Shown here: piece by piece, positions 42,484-51,351 of the stretch
How positions within the stretch are numbered: the stretch's first letter is position 1
Layout: each line of letters starts with the position of its first letter
IMG/VR virus record: IMGVR_UViG_3300047548_000930
Span: 1 to 64,000 of that record
Source: a virus
Reading direction: 5' to 3' (one strand)
Length of the DNA: 64,000 nucleotides
Translations under genes and position numbers: made by a program
Notes under the pieces: generated by a model
Told to the model about the DNA's origin: nothing
The model's input: the letters and a program-made list of their open reading frames with translations, nothing else
Databases searched by the model: none

Positions 42484-43303
42484 CTGAGTTGCTTTCTAAT
42501 TCAATTTTTTCGTAAGCTTTAAGTTGCTCACTATTGTCTTTTAGATTAGCTGTCCACTCATCTGCAAGTTTCTTAATAACATTAACGTCACCTTGGAATG
42601 TGTATGTACCACAATGATCTAATTTAATCTCAGTATCGACCCAAACTGGGATATTAAGTTTTTCACGCACACGTTTACAGAACGTCCAATCCTCAGATAG
42701 ATAATGACCGTTTTCATCAATCATTGTATCAAACAATGCATACATATGTGGTTCATACTGAGGTCCAAGATTGAGACTGTCTTTATATTTTAACTCAGGC
42801 ATTGCCTCAATGAGCTTTTCAATTACATCACGCTTAATAAGCATAAAACCTGTACCTGATGTAGAAACTTCAAGTAACGATCCTACGCGCCTTCCCCCTG
42901 GCAATGAGTTAATGACATAACGAATTGGTAACCCTTTCATAGGGTAAAGTCCACACACAACACCGGCTTCATATAATACCATACGCAGAACTGATTCAGC
43001 ATCCCATTTAATATCTGCATCAATCCACATAAGGTGTGTTGCTTTTGAATTAGCTAAGAATTTAGAAACAAGATTGTTTCGTCCACGAGGAATGAGGCTT
43101 TCATTAACCATAGTATCTACACTAAAGTTAATGCCATATTTCATAGCAAGCATAGCAAATCTCATATAGCTACCAAAGCATGGTTCCATAATGTTTCCAC
43201 CATAGCAGGGTGTACAAAAATGAATATGAACTTTTTGTAGTTTTTCGAGGGCTTGCTTTTGTGCTTCCTCGGCTGTTAAATTATTAGTTGCTTCTTCTGC
43301 CAT
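42470..43303 (-). CDS. GT-A type glycosyltransferase-like protein
   Basis: 277 residues. VHIHFCTPCYGG at the start, GRNNLVSKFL, then THLMWIDADIKW, whose D-x-D fits the metal site of GT-A enzymes, and VVCGLYPMKG and FMLIKRDVIEKL. Similar proteins are known from marine T4-like phages. The acceptor is unknown. It starts with an unstructured Glu/Ala helix of about 25 residues. Confidence 0.7.
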   Translation of the reverse strand: MAEEATNNLTAEEAQKQALEKLQKVHIHFCTPCYGGNIMEPCFGSYMRFAMLAMKYGINFSVDTMVNESLIPRGRNNLVSKFLANSKATHLMWIDADIKWDAESVLRMVLYEAGVVCGLYPMKGLPIRYVINSLPGGRRVGSLLEVSTSGTGFMLIKRDVIEKLIEAMPELKYKDSLNLGPQYEPHMYALFDTMIDENGHYLSEDWTFCKRVREKLNIPVWVDTEIKLDHCGTYTFQGDVNVIKKLADEWTANLKDNSEQLKAYEKIELESNSDVKS

Positions 43304-43313
43304 ATTTTACCTG

Positions 43314-43472
43314 TTATTCAATCTCAATTAGTGTATCGTTGCCAATCATTTCTTGAATAACTGCTACTAGCGTAGCAAGCATTTCATCGTGCATGATTGG
43401 ATAATTTTCTTCGCTATCACGTACTAACTTACTAAGTGTTATAGTTATCTTCTGTTCGTTTATCTTCGCCAT
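43314..43472 (-). CDS. small hypothetical protein, 52 aa
   Basis: Reads MAKINEQKITITLSKLVRD and ends GNDTLIEIE. A strong GGAGGGAG lies 6 bases before the ATG, and CTAAATAC (late promoter) 17 bases before it, both inside the end of the upstream gene, which it overlaps by 41 bases. Acidic, mixed alpha/beta. Confidence 0.65.
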   Translation of the reverse strand: MAKINEQKITITLSKLVRDSEENYPIMHDEMLATLVAVIQEMIGNDTLIEIE

Positions 43473-43830
43473 GGATTTCTCCCTCCACGGTATTTAGCGT
43501 AGTTAACTGCTCTGTTTTTACTTTAGGCTTACGTCCACGCTTTTTACCTGCAACCTTCTTGCCGCCATCTGCTTTAATATCAAAGACGCTGGCAAGTCTA
43601 ATTGGATCCATGCCATCAACTTCCTTAACATCATTAATATGCATGGTAAACTTCTTACCTAGCCTATCTCTACACTTAAAAATTACACCATCGAAATCTT
43701 CCATCATTAGCTCTAGTGGAAGAGTTTGTAGTGTTTGGCCAAGACCCGACGTTTCTGTATAACCATACAGCAGCGTACCAGGTTTCATAATGCCACGATT
43801 AATTAGAGCTTCAGCTAGTTGTCTTTTCAT
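43432..43830 (-). CDS. hypothetical protein with basic AT-hook-like region, 132 aa
   Basis: The first 80 residues look folded (GTLLYGYTETSG..DGVIFKCRDRLGKKFTMHI). Near residue 95 KKRGRKPKVK resembles an AT-hook DNA-binding motif, then an acidic tail. It overlaps the upstream gene by 20 bases. Function unknown; perhaps DNA-associated. Confidence 0.65.
   Translation of the reverse strand: MKRQLAEALINRGIMKPGTLLYGYTETSGLGQTLQTLPLELMMEDFDGVIFKCRDRLGKKFTMHINDVKEVDGMDPIRLASVFDIKADGGKKVAGKKRGRKPKVKTEQLTTLNTVEGEIHGEDKRTEDNYNT
43490..43497 (-). promoter_or_regulatory. late promoter (CTAAATAC)
   Basis: Minus-strand CTAAATAC inside the C-terminal codons of the 132-residue gene, followed by GGAGGGAG and the ATG of the 52-residue gene. 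Confidence 0.55.
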
Positions 43831-44506
43831 TTAGTTCCTCTAAGGTTGTAAACTTTTCAATTCTTTTTATGAATAGAGGGTTGATTAATGCGATAATGCA
43901 CAGCACGTCCTCACTATTGGTGTAAAAGTATGGTGTACCCCAATAGTTGCCTCTCTTAATTCGTTCAGTAGTTCTATCATCAAATGTAGAAGTATTTGGA
44001 TCATTATTAATTTGATCCACAATAGCACCTACTGCGTCTAGACCTATCTTTTGAATTGTTCTGTAATTGGTTGCCCAGTGTATACGATAACGCCACTTTT
44101 TGTGGGGTAAACGCTTAACAACAGAAGTAACTGCTCTAGGTAATTCTGGTTTAATAGCCGATTCCTCTAAAACAGTTTCTTCCATTTTGCCAACCTCAAT
44201 ATTGTTCCACTCTTTTAAGGAAGCAACTGAGATCTTCTCTAATACTGTAACAATGTCGTGACAGTAAATGGCTAAGGTATCGTACTCGGCACGTGTTCTA
44301 AACAAAGATGAGTCGAGGTTGTTATACAATGGCATTGTAACTTTTCGACTCATATTACGAAGGCGCGCCCAGTCCCTCACACGTTGATTATTTTCTAATC
44401 TAATAATGTGAGGGAATTCACTGTAATACTTTTTGTAGTTAGGCTTGAGGGAGATTTTAACTCCCTCAGAGCGCAACTGATCCATTAACGCGGATAATTC
44501 CATCAT
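43811..44506 (-). CDS. conserved hypothetical protein, 231 aa
   Basis: A soluble, basic protein. LPHKKWRYRIHWATNYRTI and FYTNSEDVLCIIALINPLFIKRIE stand out but match no family I recognise. It overlaps clpA by 41 bases; ATGs at 44506 and 44503 both touch a GGAG, and one at 44485 is possible. It might work with ClpA, for example as an adaptor, but only position suggests that. Confidence 0.65.
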   Translation of the reverse strand: MMELSALMDQLRSEGVKISLKPNYKKYYSEFPHIIRLENNQRVRDWARLRNMSRKVTMPLYNNLDSSLFRTRAEYDTLAIYCHDIVTVLEKISVASLKEWNNIEVGKMEETVLEESAIKPELPRAVTSVVKRLPHKKWRYRIHWATNYRTIQKIGLDAVGAIVDQINNDPNTSTFDDRTTERIKRGNYWGTPYFYTNSEDVLCIIALINPLFIKRIEKFTTLEELNEKTTS

Positions 44507-46736
44507 CTCCTACCACTTGATTATCGTCATGTTGTACAAATTCAATTTTGCCATCCACGAGCTTCGCTACAAGTGTAGCACCTGCAGGGATTTTGTCAAA
44601 TAGTATTTTGCGGGAAAGTGGAACCTTTACCAATTCATTAATCTTACGACTAATAGGACGGGCACCCATCTTTGCATCGTAGCCCTTCTCAATAATGAGA
44701 TCGACAACTGGCTCTTCCAAACGTAGCTTAATGCCACGATCACCAAGTAGTTCGTTAATCTCAACAATGAACTTAGCTACAATCTTGCGTAGGCTCATTT
44801 GATCTAGCTTACCAAACTTAACAATCCCATCAAGACGGTTGCGGAATTCTGGGCGGAAGTACTGTTGCACCGCTTTATCATCCTCTCCCTTTTTCTCAGG
44901 AGATCCAAAACCGATGCTGTTTCTTTCGCCTTCCTGAGCACCCAGATTGCTTGTCATAATAACAAGACAATTACGTGCATCAGCCTTCTTGCCGTTTGAA
45001 CCAGTTACCATACCTTCGTCCATGAGTGCAAGTAATGCAGTCATAACGTCGGGGTGTGCCTTTTCAACTTCATCAAATAGGATGATTGCATTTGGATTCT
45101 TAGTAATATCACTAATAAGCAGGCCGCCGCCTAGGTTACCATCATCGTAGCCAACATATCCTGGAGGTGCACCAATTAGACGTGCAACTGAGTGCTTTTC
45201 TTGGTATTCGCCCATGTCATAGCGTAGGAGCTTCATGCCCATATTCTCACCAAGCAGCTTGGCAAGTTCAGTCTTACCAGTACCAGTTGGACCTAGGAAG
45301 AGGAACACGCCCATTGGCTTGTTAATGCTCTTAAGTCCTGCCTTAGCAACGTATACCTTTTCAAGTACATTGTCAACAGCATTGTCCTGGCCAAACAGTT
45401 TAGACTTAATTGCGCTTTCAAGATCAACAGCAACTTCATCGTTCTTAGCATCAATTTGGCTAATTGGAATCTTAGTTGCAGTGCTAATCTCGTCAACAAT
45501 CATGCCGCGTGTAACAGCAAAGTTCTTGTGATCTTTTACTTTTTGCCTTGCACAAGCAGAGTCAATTAGATCAAGTGCCTTATCTGGAAGCTTCTTATCG
45601 CTTTGATAACGAACGGAAAGATCAACTGCTGCCTCAACTGCATCATCAGTAATAGTTGCAGTGTGGAACTTCTCAAAGTAAGGACGTAGCCCCTTTAGAA
45701 TTTCCTTAGCATGTGAAGGGGTTGGTTCATCAACAGTAAGCCTGTGGAAACGACGCATTAGCGCACGATCCTTTTCAAAGCTTGTGCTGTATTCTTCCCA
45801 TGTAGTTGAAGCAATTACCTTGATCTTGCCCTTAGCAAGTGCAGGCTTAATCATGTTAGAGAAGTCTACATCACTGTGACCGCCTGAGCCAGCACCGCGC
45901 ATCTGATGTGCTTCGTCTACGAAGAGGATTGCCTTACCCTTTTTAGATAGTGCATTAATTACTTCACGTAGCTTTTCTTCAAACTCGCCACGGAACTTTG
46001 AACCAGCAAGTAATGTACCAATGTCGAGATTGTATACACGCCAGTCCTTAAGGAACTCTGGCACGTTGCCGTTTACAATGTTAAGTGCAAGCCCTTCGGC
46101 AATTGCAGTCTTACCAACACCCGGGTCACCAACCATTAGTACGTTATTCTTATTACGGCGCGCAAGAATCTGAGCAATTTCAATTAACTCTACCTCACGA
46201 CCAATAACTGGATCAATTTCACCTTCTTCTGCCTTTTCATTAAGGTCAGTACAGTACTCTTCAAGTACTGCATCCGCGGCAGACATGTCAGATCCACTGC
46301 CTTTGGCATTGCGGTTATTGTGTGCTGTTACGATTTTAGCTTTATCCATACCATACTTGGTAAAATAATATGCTGCCCAACTATCTGTTTCATTGCTGAG
46401 ACTTAGATAAATGTCTACTGGCTGCATTACTTGGCGATTGCTAAAAAGAACCTGTGTAAATGCACGATTGAATACACGCTCTAGCGCATGTGTTTTATTA
46501 GGCTGCTCGACGCTATCACCTGATAAGTATGTTTGTTCTGACAAATGACGGGTAATTTCTTCAACCAGTTCAGGCTGATCAACTCCAGCATCTATGAGAA
46601 TGTTTTTAAATCCATCATTGACAACAAGTGCCAACGCTAAGTGTTCGGTTGTAACCAATTTATGATTAGCAGCTTTGGCGATTTCAATTGCATGTGCAAC
46701 GATACGGTCAATTTCTGGATTATTTTGAAGTGCCAA
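44466..46736 (-). CDS. clpA: ClpA-type AAA+ unfoldase with ClpP-binding loop
   Basis: 756 residues, full ClpA length. N-terminal Clp repeat domain (residues 1-140), D1 with GDPGVGKT (about 203), VDEAHQM and RR; D2 with [16 protein letters not shown] (about 482), [14 protein letters not shown] and [22 protein letters not shown] at about 605-611 is the I-G-F/L loop that docks on ClpP. No clpP is in the window, so it may use host ClpP to redirect proteolysis. A sigma70-type promoter lies upstream. Confidence 0.94.
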   Translation of the reverse strand: MALQNNPEIDRIVAHAIEIAKAANHKLVTTEHLALALVVNDGFKNILIDAGVDQPELVEEITRHLSEQTYLSGDSVEQPNKTHALERVFNRAFTQVLFSNRQVMQPVDIYLSLSNETDSWAAYYFTKYGMDKAKIVTAHNNRNAKGSGSDMSAADAVLEEYCTDLNEKAEEGEIDPVIGREVELIEIAQILARRNKNNVLMVGDPGVGKTAIAEGLALNIVNGNVPEFLKDWRVYNLDIGTLLAGSKFRGEFEEKLREVINALSKKGKAILFVDEAHQMRGAGSGGHSDVDFSNMIKPALAKGKIKVIASTTWEEYSTSFEKDRALMRRFHRLTVDEPTPSHAKEILKGLRPYFEKFHTATITDDAVEAAVDLSVRYQSDKKLPDKALDLIDSACARQKVKDHKNFAVTRGMIVDEISTATKIPISQIDAKNDEVAVDLESAIKSKLFGQDNAVDNVLEKVYVAKAGLKSINKPMGVFLFLGPTGTGKTELAKLLGENMGMKLLRYDMGEYQEKHSVARLIGAPPGYVGYDDGNLGGGLLISDITKNPNAIILFDEVEKAHPDVMTALLALMDEGMVTGSNGKKADARNCLVIMTSNLGAQEGERNSIGFGSPEKKGEDDKAVQQYFRPEFRNRLDGIVKFGKLDQMSLRKIVAKFIVEINELLGDRGIKLRLEEPVVDLIIEKGYDAKMGARPISRKINELVKVPLSRKILFDKIPAGATLVAKLVDGKIEFVQHDDNQVVGDDGIIRVNGSVAL

Positions 46737-46764
46737 CTGTTTTCTCCATTTAGTTGCTTACAGT

Positions 46765-46794
46765 ATAATATAGTGCAGATTCTGTAAGTGTCAA
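46765..46794 (-). promoter_or_regulatory. sigma70-type promoter of clpA
   Basis: TTGACA (46789-46794), 18-base spacer, TATTAT (46765-46770) on the minus strand; a TATATT with 16-base spacing overlaps it. The ATG is about 29 bases downstream. Suggests early expression by host RNA polymerase. Confidence 0.7.
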
Positions 46795-46810
46795 GTGTTA
46801 TATTGCACTA

Positions 46811-47665
46811 TTAAGTATTTAAACCGTTTTGAATTGAAACAATTTGTTTTACCAATTCAATCTGCTCGTTCGTTAGATTAGTTGGAACAGATACATTGAT
46901 ATGTAAGTATTGAGCACCAATGAACTTATTACGGTTCATGCTTGGCAAACCTTCGCTTGGTAAACGTAGTACTGTTCCATTTTGGCTTCCCGCTGGTATT
47001 GTTACCTTAACCCTCTTACCACGAATAGTTACGAACTCAATAGTCGATCCAAGTGTCGCTTTAAAACAATCTATGGTAATATTAGAATGTAAGTCCTCGT
47101 TAACACGATTGAACCTTTCAGTTGGTAATACTGTCACTTCAACCATTAGATCACCAGCTGGTTGATCTGTGTAAGTGTTTTGTCCCATACCTCTGTATGT
47201 AATAACAGCACCATCATGTATACCAGGTGGAATTTTAATTTCTACTTGCTTATTGCCAGTGCCGGCATTAAGGTCAATAGTTTTAGTTTGTTCTTGTAAT
47301 ATTGATTCTAGTGGAATTGATATACGAATACGTATATTGCTATTTCTTGGTTTACGTCTTCCGCCTGGAAATCCTGCAGCTTGTGCGAAGATGTTCATAA
47401 AATCTTCGTTTGAGAATATATCTTCAAAGTGGAAATGTGTACCACTACGATATGCGTTTGCTCTTGGGTCAAACCCGCCCATGTCATACTGTGCTTTCTT
47501 ATTAGGGTCACTTAGTATGTCATTTGCTTGATTTATTTCTTTAAACTTTTCTGGATCACCGCCAAGATCAGGGTGATACTTTTTAGCTAGTTTACGATAA
47601 GCTGATTTAATTTCATCAGCAGTTGCAGTACGGCTAACGCCAAGTATTTCATAAGGATCACGCAT
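46811..47665 (-). CDS. DnaJ/CbpA-type J-domain co-chaperone
   Basis: 284 residues. J domain at 1-65 (DPYEILGV, AYRKLAKKYHPDLGG with HPD, SDPNKKAQYDMGG), short Gly-poor linker, then two beta C-terminal domains (NIRIRISIPLESIL, KQVEIKIPPGIHDGAVITYRGMGQ, VKVTIPAGSQNGTVLRL). No zinc-finger repeats, so it is CbpA-like rather than true DnaJ. It would stimulate host DnaK. It sits between the clpA promoter and the holin-like genes. Its start codon lies in a perfect inverted repeat. Confidence 0.92.
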   Translation of the reverse strand: MRDPYEILGVSRTATADEIKSAYRKLAKKYHPDLGGDPEKFKEINQANDILSDPNKKAQYDMGGFDPRANAYRSGTHFHFEDIFSNEDFMNIFAQAAGFPGGRRKPRNSNIRIRISIPLESILQEQTKTIDLNAGTGNKQVEIKIPPGIHDGAVITYRGMGQNTYTDQPAGDLMVEVTVLPTERFNRVNEDLHSNITIDCFKATLGSTIEFVTIRGKRVKVTIPAGSQNGTVLRLPSEGLPSMNRNKFIGAQYLHINVSVPTNLTNEQIELVKQIVSIQNGLNT

Positions 47666-47696
47666 GATATATTAATTTATGCTATCATGCGTGATC
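47656..47696 (-). promoter_or_regulatory. 14-base inverted repeat enclosing the dnaJ start, with late-type octamer in the loop
   Basis: Arms 47656-47669 and 47683-47696 are perfectly complementary over 14 bases, with a 13-base loop. The dnaJ ATG (47665) is inside the downstream arm. The loop and adjoining base hold CATAAATT (47674-47681, minus), a late-promoter-like octamer. In read-through RNA the start would be paired; RNA starting in the loop would be open and nearly leaderless. Confidence 0.6.
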
Positions 47697-47707
47697 TATC
47701 AAGTAAA

Positions 47708-48286
47708 TTATTTGTCTCTTCCAGTACCAACTGGACGCTTTTTAACTACTTTTTTAGTAGCGGCTACAGTTTTAGAAACTGGGCTTATGGTTCCAACGGG
47801 TACTAAGGTTGGTATTGAATTGTTTGAAGCAGAATACTTTGTAAACTTTTCAATCGCACGACTACCAAACCAGAAACCAATGATGGCTGAGAATATTGCC
47901 ATTGTTTCACCATCCCAAATTACAAGTAATAGATCGGCAGTTGGGGTTCCGCGTTCTACTAATACCCAAAACGCTGCTATTTTAATACCCACAAATACAA
48001 GGAAGAAAGCGTAGGTAATGGTTGGCCTGATAGAAGCTCGTAATGCTGCCCAAAAGCCTGTATACTCAATATCACTATCATGCTTGCGAACAGATTCTCC
48101 CTCGAGAGCATCCGCCTTAATTTCCTCAATCTGTAACTGTAATATAAGTCCTTCTCTAGCTGCATCCATCTTGATTTTAGTGAGATCGATTTCATGTTTA
48201 TAATCCAGCTTTTTTTCAAATATCTTGATGATATTTGGAAGCAAACTAGATATCACTCCAAATATCGTAGACAATAATGTAATCAT
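47708..48286 (-). CDS. 3-TM holin-like membrane protein, 192 aa
   Basis: An N-terminal hydrophobic helix (ITLLSTIFGVISSLLPNII), a charged coiled region (residues 25-70), then FWAALRASIRPTITYAFFLVFVGIK and a further membrane segment around IFSAIIGFWFGSRAI. This layout, including the RPTITY helix, resembles the GTA/3TM holin family. Basic tail (KKVVKKRPVG). With the next gene it probably controls lysis timing. Confidence 0.7.
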   Translation of the reverse strand: MITLLSTIFGVISSLLPNIIKIFEKKLDYKHEIDLTKIKMDAAREGLILQLQIEEIKADALEGESVRKHDSDIEYTGFWAALRASIRPTITYAFFLVFVGIKIAAFWVLVERGTPTADLLLVIWDGETMAIFSAIIGFWFGSRAIEKFTKYSASNNSIPTLVPVGTISPVSKTVAATKKVVKKRPVGTGRDK

Positions 48287-48295
48287 TTATTTCTC

Positions 48296-48622
48296 CTAGT
48301 TATTCTCGTCTTTTAATTCTTGCTTAACTAATTCAATTTCTGACTCAGTTATTGTACCGTCTAGGAGCATTTTTTGAATTTTTTCTTTTGATCTACTCCA
48401 TGCAGATACACCAATGATAGTGCCCATTGCTAAATGATACAAACCACCGTTAGTTAATGTAAGTGGAACCCAAGGAACATATGGTGCTCCAATATGATGA
48501 TAATAAAGTGCTGTTAACACTGGTGCTATGATAAAATCAAAAACACACACGGCAAAATATTGCCATGCCATTGCTGGACGCCAATAATATTGTATCCAAC
48601 TTTCCCCGTTTTTTTTGGCCAT
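48296..48622 (-). CDS. holin-like small membrane protein, 108 aa
   Basis: Two or three membrane segments (WQYFAVCVFDFIIAPVLTALYY, LTNGGLYHLAMGTIIGVSAW) followed by a charged C-terminal tail. The tandem arrangement with the 3-TM holin-like gene suggests a holin/antiholin pair. A late promoter precedes it. Confidence 0.6.
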   Translation of the reverse strand: MAKKNGESWIQYYWRPAMAWQYFAVCVFDFIIAPVLTALYYHHIGAPYVPWVPLTLTNGGLYHLAMGTIIGVSAWSRSKEKIQKMLLDGTITESEIELVKQELKDENN

Positions 48623-48648
48623 TTACTGGCTCCTTGTTATTATAGCAG

Positions 48649-48656
48649 TATTTATT
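48649..48656 (-). promoter_or_regulatory. late promoter (AATAAATA)
   Basis: Minus-strand AATAAATA, 26 bases before the ATG at 48622, with AAGGAG between; suited to a lysis cassette. Confidence 0.65.
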
Positions 48657-48657
48657 T

Positions 48658-49176
48658 TTACTTGCTTAAATTAACAAATGCTTTTATTTCTGGGTCGGTT
48701 ACTGCTTCTGTTTTTGGAGCAAGTCCTGCTGCCATTTGCATATTTTCTAAGGCAACATCATCTGAAGTTTTGTTTAATTTACGGTATTTGCGTGGGTCTA
48801 AGGGAATCTTGCTCACTAAATTTTCATGCGATAGCGGAGTATAATCACGTTCTTTGTGATATTTGAACTCATATTTAAATGGTTCAATGCCGTTTAAATT
48901 TTTCATGTCATCGAGTAATTTTAATAATTTTTCTGGAATTGACGGTCTACGCAAAGCTTCAACGAAGACTAAGTAGCTACCATCATCTAATTCCCCGGCA
49001 CTTACATCAGCATCTAAGATCCAATCGTAACCTTTTTCTAAAAAGTTTACTAAATCTGCTGCCTGATCTTTGTACGTAGATTTAAAGCTAATAACAATAA
49101 TGTCAGCATCGTCGCCCATTTTAGCTTTAAATTCATCAATATGAATTTTATTGCTAATGCTATCCTTAAGTTCCAT
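48658..49176 (-). CDS. conserved hypothetical protein, 172 aa
   Basis: A folded alpha/beta N-terminal half (ADIIVISFKSTYKDQAADLVNFLEKGYDWILDADVS, then GSYLVFVEALRRPSI) and a helical C-terminal half. The start is at ATG 49176, 5 bases after the upstream stop. Found with a partner gene upstream in marine T4-like phages from memory; function unknown. Confidence 0.65.
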   Translation of the reverse strand: MELKDSISNKIHIDEFKAKMGDDADIIVISFKSTYKDQAADLVNFLEKGYDWILDADVSAGELDDGSYLVFVEALRRPSIPEKLLKLLDDMKNLNGIEPFKYEFKYHKERDYTPLSHENLVSKIPLDPRKYRKLNKTSDDVALENMQMAAGLAPKTEAVTDPEIKAFVNLSK

Positions 49177-49180
49177 TTTT

Positions 49181-49756
49181 TTAAGCGACACCTGGTATTT
49201 CTCCTAAATCAAGAGTTTCTTCACCACCTAGAGTTTGATCAAACTCGGAATCATTTTCTTTTTGAACGTTAGCTTGTTGATCAATGCCTTGCTGATAAGC
49301 ATTTTGAATATCTTCTAGATCCATATCTTCGCCGGCAATTTCTAAGCTACCTTGCTCAATGTCGGCAATTAATTCTTTTGGCATCTTTATTTCTACTATC
49401 CAAATTGGAACATCGATAAGTTTGCCTTTTTTACTGCCATCTGGTCTAAAATCATCGGGTGTTTTAATCTTTGTTGGTATTTGGATACTAGTTTTTTCAA
49501 ATGTTACTTTGCAGCCATATGGTAGCAAACGCTCTGCACCGCGTGGATCGGGCATCATTTTACGTGGCCACATAAACTTGCAACTAACCCAGTACTTTTC
49601 AATTACTGGTCCTTCAACCAGCTCACCTTTTTCCCAGTTATCGAATACATAAAGGTCAAGTTCGTCGATAACTCGTTCAAAATCTAGCAATACATTTAAG
49701 CTACTATTGCTCATATATATTGATTTAGTGTTTTTAATTGCGTCTTTAATATCCAT
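49181..49756 (-). CDS. conserved hypothetical protein, 191 aa
   Basis: A mixed protein with YWVSCKFMWPRKMMPDPRGAERLLPYGCKVTFEKT and IPIWIVEIKMPKELI-type strands, then an acidic Gln-rich tail. It seems to be a conserved partner of the next gene. AATAAATA ends 5 bases upstream of the ATG and there is no ribosome binding site, so a late message would be leaderless. Confidence 0.65.
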   Translation of the reverse strand: MDIKDAIKNTKSIYMSNSSLNVLLDFERVIDELDLYVFDNWEKGELVEGPVIEKYWVSCKFMWPRKMMPDPRGAERLLPYGCKVTFEKTSIQIPTKIKTPDDFRPDGSKKGKLIDVPIWIVEIKMPKELIADIEQGSLEIAGEDMDLEDIQNAYQQGIDQQANVQKENDSEFDQTLGGEETLDLGEIPGVA

Positions 49757-49761
49757 ACGAG

Positions 49762-49769
49762 TATTTATT
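49762..49769 (-). promoter_or_regulatory. late-type promoter (AATAAATA) abutting its gene
   Basis: AATAAATA 5 bases before the ATG at 49756, the same spacing as at 23975 on the other strand. Confidence 0.5.
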
Positions 49770-49850
49770 AAATTGAATTGAAATGTTTGCTACAAATAAA
49801 CAGATATTATTATAATCCCATTGTTTGAAGCAACAGTTCTTTGAACAACC

Positions 49851-49858
49851 GTAAATAC
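49851..49858 (+). promoter_or_regulatory. late-type promoter (GTAAATAC) for phoH
   Basis: GTAAATAC on the plus strand, 56 bases before the TTG start of phoH and immediately before its structured leader. Confidence 0.45.
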
Positions 49859-49865
49859 TTTTGGA

Positions 49866-49905
49866 GGGCGTAAGCCCGAGAAGGGCTACCCCTCATTTAA
49901 GGGAG
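49866..49905 (+). promoter_or_regulatory. structured leader of phoH
   Basis: A hairpin GGGC-GTAA-GCCC (49866-49877) with a GNRA-type tetraloop is followed by CCCT/AGGG (49890-49893 with 49900-49903), whose 3' arm overlaps the ribosome binding site GGGAG (49901-49905). Such a leader could limit translation or bind a regulator. No known riboswitch matches. Confidence 0.4.
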
Positions 49906-49914
49906 CAAAGTTAC

Positions 49915-50670
49915 TTGTCTAGAAAACCAAAGCGTTCATGGAACGAAGCAAAACCAAACGAAAAAACTCGTAATAATGGTAATAGCAATGCAATAAACTT
50001 CAACGACTACAAAAAATTTAATAAGAAAATAGAATTAATTCCACGCAATCGAAGACAAGAAGATTACATTTACAATTTATTAAGTCCCGATTTAAGCATT
50101 GTATTTGCTACAGGACCAGCAGGTACTGGTAAAACAATGCTTGCTGTATTAGCAGCAATTAAAGCCCTCAAAGAAGGTGACATTAAGAAAATAGTTGTAA
50201 CACGCCCAGCAGTGGGTGTTGACGGTGAGAAGCATGGATTCTTACCAGGTGATCTTAACCAGAAGATGGAACCATGGACACGTCCAATATTTGACGTACT
50301 ACATGAACACTATACTCCAAAAGATACAGAGATGATGTTACAAGAACAGATTCTTGAAATTAGCCCACTAGCATTTATGCGTGGACGCACATTCAAAGAT
50401 TCATACATTATTGCAGATGAAATGCAAAATGCAACACCAGGTCAAATGAAGATGTTGCTAACACGTTTAGGTGAAAACTCTCGCATGGTAGTAACTGGTG
50501 ACGTTATGCAGGCTGATCGCAAAGGCGAAGATAACGGTCTACTAGACTTTGATCAACTACTTCAAAAGTTTGGTGACAGTAAGTTTATTGGATGGACTGC
50601 ATTTGGATACAAGGATATTGAACGTCATCCAGCAGTAGCAGAAGTCCTAAAGATTTACGGCGACGAATAA
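49915..50670 (+). CDS. phoH: PhoH-like P-loop ATPase
   Basis: 251 residues. GPAGTGKTMLAVLAAIKAL is the Walker A region, VTRPAVGVDGEKHGFLPGDLNQKM and YIIADEMQNATPGQMKMLLTRLG (Walker B) are PhoH hallmarks. PhoH proteins are RNA-linked ATPases, common in marine phages. The start is placed at TTG 49915, 9 bases after GGGAG; an in-frame TTG at 49861 would run through the hairpins and is less likely. Lone plus-strand gene here, ending in a terminator shared with the opposite gene. Confidence 0.88.
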   Translation: MSRKPKRSWNEAKPNEKTRNNGNSNAINFNDYKKFNKKIELIPRNRRQEDYIYNLLSPDLSIVFATGPAGTGKTMLAVLAAIKALKEGDIKKIVVTRPAVGVDGEKHGFLPGDLNQKMEPWTRPIFDVLHEHYTPKDTEMMLQEQILEISPLAFMRGRTFKDSYIIADEMQNATPGQMKMLLTRLGENSRMVVTGDVMQADRKGEDNGLLDFDQLLQKFGDSKFIGWTAFGYKDIERHPAVAEVLKIYGDE

Positions 50671-50679
50671 AGCAAGATA

Positions 50680-50700
50680 GGGAGAGGTTATTCCTCTCCC
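50680..50700. terminator. bidirectional hairpin terminator between phoH and the opposite gene
   Basis: GGGAGAGG-TTATT-CCTCTCCC, a perfect 8-base stem. Flanking T-rich text is modest on both sides. The stop codon of the minus-strand gene lies in the loop (50688-50690). Confidence 0.65.
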
Positions 50701-50921
50701 TTAGCTGCCTTTGTATCTACAATTTGATAATATTCAAATACACGTGCCATATCATCTAAACGTTCGTACATGGTTTGATTAATTGCCATGTTCATTGCTT
50801 GACACATTTTAACAGCACGTTCCCGTGGTGTGTCATTAGAGTCAATTGTAATTGTGATTGGCTGTGTTTTTCCAATAGTTGTTAGCTTTGGTTTCTTTTT
50901 AAACGGCCACAATTTCATCAA
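50688..50921 (-). CDS. small hypothetical protein, 77 aa
   Basis: Basic start (MKLWPFKKKPKL), then ITITIDSNDTPRERAVKMCQAMNMAINQTM, a helix, and an acidic end. Overlaps the kinase gene by 23 bases; it may start at the second ATG. Its stop codon is in a terminator loop. Function unknown. Confidence 0.6.
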   Translation of the reverse strand: MMKLWPFKKKPKLTTIGKTQPITITIDSNDTPRERAVKMCQAMNMAINQTMYERLDDMARVFEYYQIVDTKAAKGEE

Positions 50922-51351
50922 ACCCTTCTTCTTTAGTTGGAGGTTGCAGTTGATTAATCATGCTAATGATTACAGGTTCAGGAATAGTTTTACCTGGACG
51001 ACCTGCAAGACGATCACGCAAATCTGGTGGAACAGTAAAGTATACTGCAACCTTCTTATAACTCTTTGGAATGCGACTTAGTTTGCTCTTACGTGACTTG
51101 GCAGTTAGATTAGTTTGATCCCAAATAATGTCACGCTCGTTACGCACTGCTTGGAGAAGGTCTTTCTCCATTTGAGTATTTGCATTTCCAATAGCGTCTT
51201 GAAATACTTCGCTATAAGTTTTGCCCTGCTTTTCTGCCGCACGTTCAATATAATTGTCAGTGCTAAGAACTACAGCATCGTGATCGTTGTTTTTAATCCA
51301 TGTAGACTTGCCAGATCCCGGCACTCCTACGAGCATATAAAGTGTTGGCAT
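50899..51351 (-). CDS. polynucleotide kinase-type P-loop kinase (5' kinase)
   Basis: 150 residues. GVPGSGKSTWI is Walker A, VVLSTDNYIE fits the substrate-side Asp of T4 Pnkp-type kinases, DIIWDQTNLTAKSR and the lid RLAGRPGKTIPE follow. It matches the kinase half of T4 polynucleotide kinase without the phosphatase half, which is a separate gene here (62212-62652). With the RNA ligase at 55260 it suggests repair of cut RNA, such as tRNA cleaved by host defence. Confidence 0.8.
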   Translation of the reverse strand: MPTLYMLVGVPGSGKSTWIKNNDHDAVVLSTDNYIERAAEKQGKTYSEVFQDAIGNANTQMEKDLLQAVRNERDIIWDQTNLTAKSRKSKLSRIPKSYKKVAVYFTVPPDLRDRLAGRPGKTIPEPVIISMINQLQPPTKEEGFDEIVAV

